From a virus, in IMG/VR virus record IMGVR_UViG_3300021963_000051, positions 47,967-111,966 of that record: a stretch of 64,000 nt of DNA; one strand, written 5' to 3'. Of the stretch, positions 9,801-16,746 are shown piece after piece. Each line of letters opens with the position of its first letter. The first letter of the stretch is position 1. The notes beneath the pieces were generated by a model. The model had not been told where the DNA came from, made no database searches, and worked only from the letters and a program-made list of their open reading frames with translations. Position numbers and translations under genes: made by a program.

Positions 9801-10928
9801 GGGTTAGAATATCAAACAGTTACACTGAGTAAGCCATTATTATCGGGTGGCGCTGATCCAGATAATACTGCTTTGAGTATAAATGATAATTATTTTGATT
9901 TGTATTTTTGTGGTAATGCATATTATACAGTATTAAGTAGTGAGGTTGGATCAAATCCGCAATATGCCGGCACAGGAACAACTTTAATACCTGATGGAGA
10001 AAATATTCTATCTGCTATAAGTCTAGGTTTACCTGTTGGTCAAATTAATGAACATATAGCTACACTAAATTACCTTAATACAATCACAAATAGAGTGATA
10101 AGTAACCTTCCAGTTACAAGTTTACAGACAGGAACAAGTACAACAACTCAATATATTAACTTGTTAGTACAAGGTGGGGGGGAAGCTACATCGTTCATAG
10201 ATTTAAGGTTTGATGATTCTATAAACATCATAGGAGCAGCTAATCTTACTGCGGCAGAAGCAGTGGTTAGACCTAGTCTTAGAACTACCTCTGGAGCACC
10301 TGTACAAGGGGCAGGTAGTGCTGTCAGTTTAATAGAACAAAATATAGAATTTTTAGCAGACGAAGTCAGCGCATTTGTACGAAATAATTATTTTTCAACA
10401 AATTTTGTAACATTAAGTCAAGCAGACAAAGATAAAATTTTCTACAAGTGTCAGCGAGATACAAAAATTATTCTACAAAGATTAATATACGACATAGAAA
10501 CTGGAGGCAGGTACAATATGGTAATGGTTGGTCTTAGCTATTGGAGAAGACAGGGTACCTATCATATTGTTAGTTTGGGAGAGGCAGTGACAAGAACTGA
10601 TTTATTCCCAGACGGTGCTACAGTTAATTTCTATCAAAGAAGCTATATGAGTGCCAGTGGTTACGTATTTGAATATGTAGGAGCGGGTATCGATTACGGA
10701 GCACTTCCACAGCGTGGGGTAGCAGATCCCCAACAAGGTAGAGAAGTAGTTCAGCTAAATGCCGGTAAGGTATTCTTTACTTCAACTGATCAAAACGGTG
10801 ACTTTAGAATAGGTCCAGGATTAGTTATTAGTCAAGCAACTGGTGTGCTTAGTGGTAGAACATTTACACGATCATTATTTGCTAATTTAACACCCTTTAT
10901 TTTAGCTATTGAAGCAGGTGGGGGCTAA
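3870..10928 (+). CDS. Giant virion structural / tail-fibre-like protein, 2352 aa
   Basis: This is the longest gene of the window. Roughly residues 1-230 are beta repeats of the form 'YV-IDA-DYI-L-S'. Residues 260-450 carry two copies of the RGGVGIAKDLNVGG / TGGVGIGKDVYIGG motif shared with the downstream fibre genes. Residues 470-600 (starting VTMDGNDTNDGRAMDASRACRTI) look like a right-handed parallel beta-helix of the pectin-lyase type. From about residue 690 seven helical repeats follow, each with a K-C-x-R-D-(V/T)-G core. The C-terminal 250 residues are again beta-rich. Related multi-repeat proteins are known among marine T4-like phages as structural proteins of unknown detail. I see no enzymatic active site. 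Late box and operon position support a tail-fibre or whisker role. Confidence 0.7.
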   Translation: MATSVQQYPGNLKVSVYNGFIVIDAKDQISITSQFGYIRTEAGLYITNEATGGYLRNIASQEVLIRSNLSYVEVDANDYIRLTSNSNYIQLNAAQYARISAGDYVELKPQSYLKFDVTTYHQSQIGDYSVSVIGGYQTVDVAQYIEQSAGNYYKISALGGRITLEANSFVEIDAQQQVTITSQGSFINLTAVSVIGTDAQEIELGANDTQDVIPNAKFKKDLFVRDSTTYDIGASGETWRGLHIETIDSYDQGNVQNPYFRVFDPNDVYGAAIGNAGQIAIANAQRASAPVYFRGGVGIAKDLNVGGFIYGRIETANTSLSINVTATNIDQVFYNTFAVSTGNQFLFIDSTGLQGGYTYNPSRGLLTVERGRVVATDQSVSTTTGAFTVTGGVGIGKDVYIGGNILPGTANTSSIGLQDLEWATGFINNLYSEFIGNTNTNIIMQPDITANKGRVDIFGDIRVRGKDPVGTAPVVRNTLYVTMDGNDTNDGRAMDASRACRTISGAVKSPYYQEGTQILVSAGFYLEDNPIRMKPYTSIRGSDIRTTFIEPINKTQDLFHVESGCYLNYMTFLNGRSGLLEGPYEQGFNRGAYCTAFPPLEGDDRIDLFHSPYIQNCTNQSGPWLKDGTMFIPNSTVQIPRAVGTGTWEANTTTIVVKANTGTIAKGMSINAGNQNPGFFDARTLMLANKAFIQEQVVAFVDQTFNSGNFVYDQIKCARDTGLILESIAIDMLQDSTSESIFAGLQYWRQSGYVDAIGSQFTATINSIGYLATLAVTTASNAGGGAQGSIVNQRFQNILTILNTSTATLANGSFSEWITNSIVSNGTATNNVNTVLAYNALLAAKNSLKEGVISYITSNFPTLVYNSSTCRRDVGFIIDSVAFDLLHGGNKQSIKSGVYYFGYTSTISEINTGSSNITNEIPQTTAAYRFLKGIVSNVVQGIPVPTKYQNSILQTIAGYNSGTIHQAEDLSDRIDIITGIIRNGPSDYAETGKRIPISLETNTTTQVSNAYNLLQANKNFIVAETIAYINSTSNYFEYNREKCRRDVGILVENISYDATFGGNEKAVESGLAYFDGVISKISGQEVQTISAIDYLNSLAQKIIRNQTCTNLLGFTATHVQVINTALTGGAVSSDTIDYLFDIVTTIIDNGPTAAPTIYNSPGPDSAFVSAQTLIQSNRAFIQQDTINYVNNVLLPTLYPGYFSYSEIKCRRDTGLIIDSIAIDLLYPTAARSQSTFAGLQYWNQDAYVGAIADQLNPTVDAIKYLKDLARKIVLCITPSDDLVNRYQTAIPQVTNLEPGTDNEVTILNARFDELIEIVNGNKSGWTNRIIPNGKTNSLLNYKNAYNLLIANRAYLGAEVNAYVQATNFGFTYDTAKCARDVGYLTEAVGFDMLHGGNRQTVQNGLYYYGFTSTTNIYNETTQTVAAFNTLSYIISQVVLNTPVNRRQFKKVQTFFTTTATISEVNFINTTVNTITSIILNGPSVAALPAGVAMTASNSASVITAYDLIYANKDFIIEEVISFIDQTYNAGRFNYDEAKCFRDVGLILDAVTQDVILGGNSKSIEAGLAYWSGGYNSVGDQITTTTMAINHARDMAITVAKNQIFTATTGTLLTQNIIPFFQYGDEYGPQEAIRRNFNIITTIIEKGPLYAPPTYAGGGLFSLVGINGADVKIAPKVISVSTITTGTYRIGLDIPTIGFGVNSTLYFGDTQIFPLRDKEVDEQSFEYAGNTSTWALRKIDPVGGMGGSLVDGGVISDRSPIQSFVYDAFTQLTQGGRGVHIIRDGYAQLVSVFTIFASKGVEVESGGIASIVNSNANFGDICLQAKGFGKRKFTGHIYNPSFKSYPESPNLIGGEYLNQYYPSGFWPNNAQVMVFLPDLDDRPHISLVMEVIPPETVRDYTGELVAQVNEQGFPGFLNASPTTSTLSTGSITISGIDTTNIFVGNRVYARDQFGRSTSSNIDVNGDWIPYVDDETFVTGLEYQTVTLSKPLLSGGADPDNTALSINDNYFDLYFCGNAYYTVLSSEVGSNPQYAGTGTTLIPDGENILSAISLGLPVGQINEHIATLNYLNTITNRVISNLPVTSLQTGTSTTTQYINLLVQGGGEATSFIDLRFDDSINIIGAANLTAAEAVVRPSLRTTSGAPVQGAGSAVSLIEQNIEFLADEVSAFVRNNYFSTNFVTLSQADKDKIFYKCQRDTKIILQRLIYDIETGGRYNMVMVGLSYWRRQGTYHIVSLGEAVTRTDLFPDGATVNFYQRSYMSASGYVFEYVGAGIDYGALPQRGVADPQQGREVVQLNAGKVFFTSTDQNGDFRIGPGLVISQATGVLSGRTFTRSLFANLTPFILAIEAGGG
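5932..10545 (+). repeat. Seven degenerate protein repeats with K-C-x-R-D core
   Basis: Within the 2352-residue protein a roughly 150-200 residue unit recurs: 'ANKxFIxxExxxYI', then an aromatic, then (I/E/A)KC-x-RDVG, a hydrophobic helix, (Y/F)D-LLHGGN, and a tail of Ala/Ser-rich helices ending in a 'I-NGP' turn. I count cores near KCARDTG, TCRRDVG, KCRRDVG, KCRRDTG, KCARDVG, KCFRDVG and KCQRDTK. An eighth copy (KCERDVG) is near the N terminus of the 1291-residue protein at 19736. DNA identity between copies is low, so the duplication is old. Confidence 0.75.
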
Positions 10929-10939
10929 AAGGAAAAATT

Positions 10940-11356
10940 ATGGCATTAATTCCATTAAATAAATTTGTTACGAAAACAGTCATTTTAAATACATCTAGTT
11001 TTTATTATAATTATTCTGGAGTGAGTACAACAACTGTATATACCGCTCCAATTGGTGTAACTAGTATTGTATTGATGGCTCAAGTATCTAATATCAGTAC
11101 AGGTACACAAGCAGTGAATTTTATTCATCACAGAAATAGACCAATTTTAGCAGACGCTCAAGGTAACGGTGCTCAACCTGCCAATGTAGATAGCTTTCTT
11201 GTTAAGAATTTTGAAATTCCTAGCGGTGATGCCGGTACTGTTTTGTCAGGTAAACTCGTAATTGAAAGTTTAGATAGTTTAAGAGCATTTGTCAGTTCTA
11301 ACAACTCCAACACTGTACAACTTGTTCTAAGCGTTTTAGAAACAGCAAATAATTAA
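10940..11356 (+). CDS. Putative virion structural protein, 138 aa
   Basis: A small beta-rich protein with the look of a phage tail-fibre head or knob domain: 'YTAPIGVTSIVLMAQVSN' followed by strands and a closing 'VQLVLSVLETANN'. The arrangement is similar to small structural proteins that accompany tail fibres in cyanophages and pelagiphages. It lies 11 bp after the giant gene and 10 bp before the next fibre gene, so it is part of the same operon. No catalytic motif is visible. Function is inferred from context and fold appearance only. Confidence 0.5.
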   Translation: MALIPLNKFVTKTVILNTSSFYYNYSGVSTTTVYTAPIGVTSIVLMAQVSNISTGTQAVNFIHHRNRPILADAQGNGAQPANVDSFLVKNFEIPSGDAGTVLSGKLVIESLDSLRAFVSSNNSNTVQLVLSVLETANN

Positions 11357-11366
11357 AGAGAAATTT

Positions 11367-13055
11367 ATGCCAAAACTTTTAAGTGGATCAGTTCTGAGAA
11401 CAGGAGGTAGCGGAGACTTTATTGATCTAGCTAATTCTCAACCTCAACTGCCGGCTACTGAAACAACTGCTACAGGGTTTACTGTAGCAACTGATGGACT
11501 TCTAAGAACAACGTATAGATCAGCGTTAGGTTTCGTAGAATTTAGAACTGCTACAATTTGGAGTGGGTTGCCTGAGGGTACCATTAGAATAAATGCTACT
11601 GGTACAGCATTCTTATCAACAACCACAAGCACCGGAAATCTTGTAGTCCAAGGGGGTATAGGCGTAGGCGGTAATATGAGAATCGCCCGAGATATTACTG
11701 TAAACGGACTAACAATAGGACAGGGAATAGAAGGAAAAAATAATATTATTTTTAGAGGTACAGCTTCGGCTCAAGCAACTGCCTTTGAAGATGGACAAGA
11801 GTCAATAGCAATAGGCTATGATACATTAACTGGATTAATAACAAGTTATAAAAATATTGCCATAGGAAGATATGCTTTAAGTTCAGGCTCAAATATTTCT
11901 AATACCATAGCTATCGGTGACAGTGCTCTACGCCTTATGGGTACAAATAATTATCCATTTTTAGCTACTGTTACTAATGTTACTAGAGTAAATTCAAGTA
12001 CAATTACTGCTGCTACAAATGCTAGTCCTATAGTAGTAACTGCTGCTAGCCATGGTTTAACTACAGGTAGTCAAATATTAATTTCTAATGCTGTAGGTAT
12101 GACCACAGCTACCGGTAGTGTCAGCGTTTTAAACAATACCAAGTATTGGGTTAATGTATTAGATCCTAATTCTTTAGCCTTATATACAAATAAGTCTTTA
12201 ACAATAGCTTCTAACGGGACTTCAACAACTGTTTTTGGTGTTTTATATACTCTTACCAGTTATGTAGGAAGTGGAACTATAATTAGTCCCACTCTTGTTA
12301 CCTACACAGGCACAACAATTAATACCGGAAGTGGAGTGTACATTGACGGTATAAATGGTACAGTACAATTAAATCAACGTAATTTTTATGTTGATTATAT
12401 AAATTCTAACACAGTAAGTCTTTTTCAAAACAGTATTCTTCTTACACCAATAGATGGTAGCGGTTACACTGCCTATACGTCTAGTGGTACAATTTATCGT
12501 TATATTACCAATGATGATAATATTGCCATAGGTAACGATGCTGCTAAAATTTTAGTTAATGGTAATGACAATTTCTTTTTTGGAAATAATGTTGCTGTAA
12601 ACTTGACCACTGGTTCTAATAATACCATAATAGGTCATAATGTAGCCAATAACTTAACTAATGTAAACGGTACTATCGCACTAGGCGGTGATAATCTTGT
12701 TGATAATAGAGATAATCAAGTTAATATAGGTAGTGTATTTTATTATGATGGTAGAGGAAATACAGATTTAAACACAGACGTCCGTGCTGGACTAGGAACA
12801 GATAGCACTGGAACCAACTCAGGAGCAATGGTAATACTAGGTGGGCTAGGTGTAGCCGGTAAAGTTTTTAGTCAAGGTAGTGGGGTAGCCGGAGAAGATT
12901 ATGAATTATATACCCCAACGATAACTATAACAACAGGTACAGCACCTGCAAATCCTAGACTAGGTGATGTTTGGATCAACACTGGAATATTTGCCTATCT
13001 TCAATATATACAGGATGGTACAAGCACCATTTGGTTACAAATTGTTCAACTATAA
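11367..13055 (+). CDS. Tail-fibre-like protein with left-handed-helix 'IAIG' repeats, 562 aa
   Basis: The N-terminal quarter has one shared fibre repeat (LVVQGGIGVGGNMRIARDI). Residues about 140-190 and 390-450 show repeated (S/N)IAIG-x-xAL and NNTIIGHNVA-type units, the pattern of YadA-like trimeric adhesin heads, split by a beta-rich insert. Near the C terminus a second shared repeat (MVILGGLGVAGKVFSQG) occurs, then a closing strand-rich domain containing NPRLGDVWINT and IWLQIVQL, found in phage fibres. The protein is most likely a trimeric fibre segment. It is transcribed with its neighbours at 10-12 bp spacing. Confidence 0.65.
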   Translation: MPKLLSGSVLRTGGSGDFIDLANSQPQLPATETTATGFTVATDGLLRTTYRSALGFVEFRTATIWSGLPEGTIRINATGTAFLSTTTSTGNLVVQGGIGVGGNMRIARDITVNGLTIGQGIEGKNNIIFRGTASAQATAFEDGQESIAIGYDTLTGLITSYKNIAIGRYALSSGSNISNTIAIGDSALRLMGTNNYPFLATVTNVTRVNSSTITAATNASPIVVTAASHGLTTGSQILISNAVGMTTATGSVSVLNNTKYWVNVLDPNSLALYTNKSLTIASNGTSTTVFGVLYTLTSYVGSGTIISPTLVTYTGTTINTGSGVYIDGINGTVQLNQRNFYVDYINSNTVSLFQNSILLTPIDGSGYTAYTSSGTIYRYITNDDNIAIGNDAAKILVNGNDNFFFGNNVAVNLTTGSNNTIIGHNVANNLTNVNGTIALGGDNLVDNRDNQVNIGSVFYYDGRGNTDLNTDVRAGLGTDSTGTNSGAMVILGGLGVAGKVFSQGSGVAGEDYELYTPTITITTGTAPANPRLGDVWINTGIFAYLQYIQDGTSTIWLQIVQL

Positions 13056-13066
13056 TGAGATTATAA

Positions 13067-14104
13067 ATGGCACTATTTAATTTTCCCCCTAATCCTACTA
13101 TAGGACAGACATATCAAGTAGGAAATAGAACTTATGTATGGACTGGGTCAGCTTGGGTAATAGGCCCTAGTCCGACAAATTTTACTTCTGGTACTGGTGT
13201 AACATTGATTTTAACATCTACCACAAATGCTGTGGGTTTAAACACAGGTGGTACATTAACAGTTCTAGGTGGAGCTGCTATTTCAGGAGATTTATATCTC
13301 GGAGGTAGTTTAATAGGTATTAGTACAGGAACTGGTGGCGGAGCAGGAACTGTTAATGCAGGTACAGGAACGTTTACAAGAGTTTACATCAATGGAGGAT
13401 TTCAATCCACAGGAACAAATAGCGGCGCATTACAAGTATTAGGAGGTGTGGGCATAAGTGGAAACCTTTGGATAGGCGGAATTTTATACTCTGCTGGTGC
13501 TCCGGTTTTAACAACTGCTAGCTTTAATGAAACTCTATTCGACGGTGTTGATATAGATATTACAGACATCGGGGGTGGAGTTTTGCAATTAAATAATATC
13601 TCAACTCTTCAATCTGTAACAGGCAGAGGTAATGCTACCAATAATGATGTAAGAATAACTGCTTCAACAATATCTACAGGTACAAACTCAGGTGCTTTAG
13701 TTGTCACAGGAGGTGTAGGAGTAGGTGGACGTATCAATTCTGAAAGTCTTAAGATCGCTGATGCGGTTTATGATTCAACTGTCCAACTGGTAAATAGTAC
13801 TGTCTTGACAGTAATAGATGAATTTAGTTTTAACCAATTTAGATCTGCCAAGTATATGGTACAGGTCAGCGAAGGAAATTCTAGTACTCATAGATGTCAA
13901 ATTACAGAATTATTAGCACTGGTCTCAAACACAGGTACAGTTATTTTAACAGAATATGCTACGATTAATACGGATGTAGATTTAGGTAATTTTGATGCAT
14001 TGGTAACAGACACAGGAAGCGACATAGTTGTAAGATTATATTTTTTAGCTACAGATAGTATTCCAAAAACAGTAAAAGTATTGAGGACTGCTATCGCCAA
14101 ATAA
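13067..14104 (+). CDS. Tail-fibre-like protein with GALQV/GGVGIG repeats, 345 aa
   Basis: The protein opens with FPPNPTIGQTYQVGNRTYVWTGSAWV, a small carbohydrate-binding-like or fibre-attachment module common at phage fibre termini. Three copies of the shared repeat (TLTVLGGAAISGDLYLGG, ALQVLGGVGISGNLWIGG, ALVVTGGVGVGGRINSE) follow. Residues about 235-345 form a C-terminal domain with a conserved layout (aromatic-RSAKY-x-VQV, ITELLALV, LTEYATI, LGNFDALV, VRLYF) that reappears at the end of the next gene. This suggests that the two genes are paralogues that share a terminal knob. Confidence 0.65.
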   Translation: MALFNFPPNPTIGQTYQVGNRTYVWTGSAWVIGPSPTNFTSGTGVTLILTSTTNAVGLNTGGTLTVLGGAAISGDLYLGGSLIGISTGTGGGAGTVNAGTGTFTRVYINGGFQSTGTNSGALQVLGGVGISGNLWIGGILYSAGAPVLTTASFNETLFDGVDIDITDIGGGVLQLNNISTLQSVTGRGNATNNDVRITASTISTGTNSGALVVTGGVGVGGRINSESLKIADAVYDSTVQLVNSTVLTVIDEFSFNQFRSAKYMVQVSEGNSSTHRCQITELLALVSNTGTVILTEYATINTDVDLGNFDALVTDTGSDIVVRLYFLATDSIPKTVKVLRTAIAK

Positions 14105-14116
14105 AGGAAGTGGAGC

Positions 14117-16681
14117 ATGCCGATATTTTCGCAAAGTAGGGATTTCCTTACTAAAAATGGTATCATAACCGAAGGGACAGGTGAAGTAACTAGTTCAACA
14201 GGTAATACCAACGCAATTCAGTCAGCGGGCGGTATTGCCGCAGCTAAAAATATCATAGTAGGCACCACGGCTACAATTTATGGTCCGTTAATAGTTAACA
14301 ACTCAGCAACGCTAGGAAATACATTTGTAACATCTATCACAGCCACTAGTACTTCTGGATTCGTTGATTTATATGTAAGAGATATTACAGCTAGTGGAAT
14401 TATTTTCGGAACCATTACAGGCAATATTAATACAGCTACTAATCTAGCGAATGGTTTAGCTGGACAACTTGTTTATCAAACCAACCCAGGTCAAACGGCC
14501 TTTGTTACTCGCGGTGCCACAGGCACTATTCTTACCAGTAACTTTGCCGGTGCTCCCAGTTATAATGATTACCTAACATTGGCAAATGTTACAAATGCCA
14601 GTTCCACACTTACAGGAGCTTTACAGGTAAGAGGTGGGGCAGGGATTGGCCTTAATTTATATGTCGGTGGTGACTTATCTGTAAGCGGTGGTGACATAAT
14701 TACAGATGCTACAACATTTAATCTTTTAAATGCCAATGCTACTACGATCAACTTCGGTGGTGCTGCTACCTCTTTAACAATTGGTAATACAACAGGTGAA
14801 ACTACTGTTCGAAATAAATTTACAGTCAGTAATATCACCAATGCTGCTTCTACAGTAACAGCAGCCCTGGTCGTTTCTGGTGGAGTTGGTATAGGTAGAG
14901 ATCTTGTAGTAGGCGGAACCATATATGGAACTATAAGCGGTATTATTACCACTGCCACATTTGCTCAAACTGCTCAAACTGCTACAAATATAGCAGGCGG
15001 TTCTGTAGGCAGCATACCTATCCAAACAGCAGCTGGGTTGACAGCACATATACCTTTAGGTGCTGTGGGATATGTTCTAACTGCCGCAGCCAGTACAGCT
15101 AGTTGGCAAAGTTTAGCAGGACTAAGTGCAGGCAGAGCCACCACATCAACTCATTTAGATCTAGGATCAGCTGGGCAAGTACCATTTCAAACTGGTGTGG
15201 GACTCACAGGCTTCACTGGGCCTGGTTTAGATGGAGAAATATTAGTTAGCAGAGGTGCTGTGGCTTCCGGTCCAGTATTTCAAAACACTCTTACACTAAA
15301 CAGCACTATCGCAGCAAGTTCTACACAGACCGGTGCTTTACAGGTTAGAGGTGGTGTTGGCATAGCTCAAAATCTTTATGTAGGAGCTAATGCTAATATT
15401 GGCGGTACAGTTATTGTTAATAGTACAGCGTCTAGTACAGGCACAGGTAATAGTAATGCCCTGTATGTAGTAGGCGGTGCCTATATTGATAAAACATTAG
15501 TCGTAAAGGAGCAAGCAAGATTTGAAGGGGCTGTAGTTTTTGCCGGTACAGCCACATATGCCTATTCTACTGTTACAGTCTTTACAGATAATTTATTAAG
15601 TGTACACGCACCGTCAGGAACAACACCTCCTGATCATACTTGGACACTAGACGATGGTAAAGACATTGGCCTATTGTTTCATTACTACAAAAGTGCCACA
15701 GATAAAGATGCCTTTTTAGGATTTAAGAACAGTTCCGGATTTTTAGAATGGTATGATAATGGTACAGAAAGTGGTGGTGTATTTACAGGTACTAGTTATG
15801 GTACTTTTAGAACAGGTGGAATACGACTTGTAGGCGGCAATGCCAATACAGAAAATACTACTTCTGGAGATCTACAGGTCCTGGGTGGAGTGGGTATTGG
15901 TGGTAAAATTTATGTAGGTAGTTCAGGAACATTCGCCGGTGATATATTACCCGCTTCTAATGGCACAGTAAACCTAGGTAGTCCAACAAGGCGATTTGGT
16001 ACCTTATATGTTACAAGTTCTACATTAGATGTTGGTGGGTTAGTAATCGCCAGTGACGGAACTTATGTAACAATACCAGCTGTGAAAATTACAAATTCTA
16101 CAGCGTCAGCTTCAACTTTAACAGGTGCATTTGTTGTAGTAGGTGGTGTTGGTATCGGTGGAGCTACAAACATAGGTGGTGTAGTTAAGGTTTTAGATAC
16201 AACTAATGCCACAAGTACAACCACAGGTGCTTTACAAGTTTCTGGCGGGGCTTCGATATCCAACAACCTATATGTGGCTGGTAATAATTATGTATCAGGT
16301 GCTTCTAGTCTAGGGACAACTGCTACAGGTGTAGTGGTTAGAGGATTTGTTAGCAATAATAGTGAATACGCTACATACACAAGTAATCCAATCACAACAA
16401 CTGTACAGACAGTATTAGACACATTTAGTACCAGTTCGTTTAGAACCTGTAAGTATGTAATTCAAATGGTTGACGGCACTAGTACACATATACAAGAACT
16501 TCTAATGTTCCACAATGGTAGTCAAGTATTCAAGACAGAATATGGACTTGTTGTAAATAATTCTGAATTAGGTACTTTTGATGCAGAAGTAACTACAGGC
16601 ACAGTTCGACTGTTATTTACTGCCAATCCAACTCCTAGTAATCTTGTAGTTAAACTAATTAGATTAGCGATTACCGGATAA
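14117..16681 (+). CDS. Long tail-fibre-like protein with GALQV/GGVGIG repeats, 854 aa
   Basis: At least six copies of the shared motif 'STxTGALQVxGGVGIGxNLYVGG' are spaced along the protein, separated by longer beta-rich or glycine-rich stretches. A distinct domain near residues 470-560 (from AVVFAGTATYAYSTVTVFTDNLLSVHAP to FLEWYDNG) is common in T4-like marine phage fibres. The C-terminal 110 residues share the FRTCKYVIQMVDG, QELLMFH, KTEYGLV, LGTFDAEV, VRLLFTAN layout with the preceding gene. The repeat pattern points to a long trimeric beta-structured shaft with a terminal receptor-binding knob. A 65-bp gap without clear signals follows. Confidence 0.7.
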   Translation: MPIFSQSRDFLTKNGIITEGTGEVTSSTGNTNAIQSAGGIAAAKNIIVGTTATIYGPLIVNNSATLGNTFVTSITATSTSGFVDLYVRDITASGIIFGTITGNINTATNLANGLAGQLVYQTNPGQTAFVTRGATGTILTSNFAGAPSYNDYLTLANVTNASSTLTGALQVRGGAGIGLNLYVGGDLSVSGGDIITDATTFNLLNANATTINFGGAATSLTIGNTTGETTVRNKFTVSNITNAASTVTAALVVSGGVGIGRDLVVGGTIYGTISGIITTATFAQTAQTATNIAGGSVGSIPIQTAAGLTAHIPLGAVGYVLTAAASTASWQSLAGLSAGRATTSTHLDLGSAGQVPFQTGVGLTGFTGPGLDGEILVSRGAVASGPVFQNTLTLNSTIAASSTQTGALQVRGGVGIAQNLYVGANANIGGTVIVNSTASSTGTGNSNALYVVGGAYIDKTLVVKEQARFEGAVVFAGTATYAYSTVTVFTDNLLSVHAPSGTTPPDHTWTLDDGKDIGLLFHYYKSATDKDAFLGFKNSSGFLEWYDNGTESGGVFTGTSYGTFRTGGIRLVGGNANTENTTSGDLQVLGGVGIGGKIYVGSSGTFAGDILPASNGTVNLGSPTRRFGTLYVTSSTLDVGGLVIASDGTYVTIPAVKITNSTASASTLTGAFVVVGGVGIGGATNIGGVVKVLDTTNATSTTTGALQVSGGASISNNLYVAGNNYVSGASSLGTTATGVVVRGFVSNNSEYATYTSNPITTTVQTVLDTFSTSSFRTCKYVIQMVDGTSTHIQELLMFHNGSQVFKTEYGLVVNNSELGTFDAEVTTGTVRLLFTANPTPSNLVVKLIRLAITG

Positions 16682-16746
16682 GTGGGAGAATAGTAAACGG
16701 ATCAATGATCTAGTAATCAAAAACCAATTAGTGGAAAGGGAAACTA

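Noticed and set aside
14569-14958. 129-codon minus-strand frame in the fibre gene, with a hydrophobic repetitive translation
   Set aside because: It is the antisense shadow of the glycine-rich repeats; same effect at 16063-16266 and 18102-18329.
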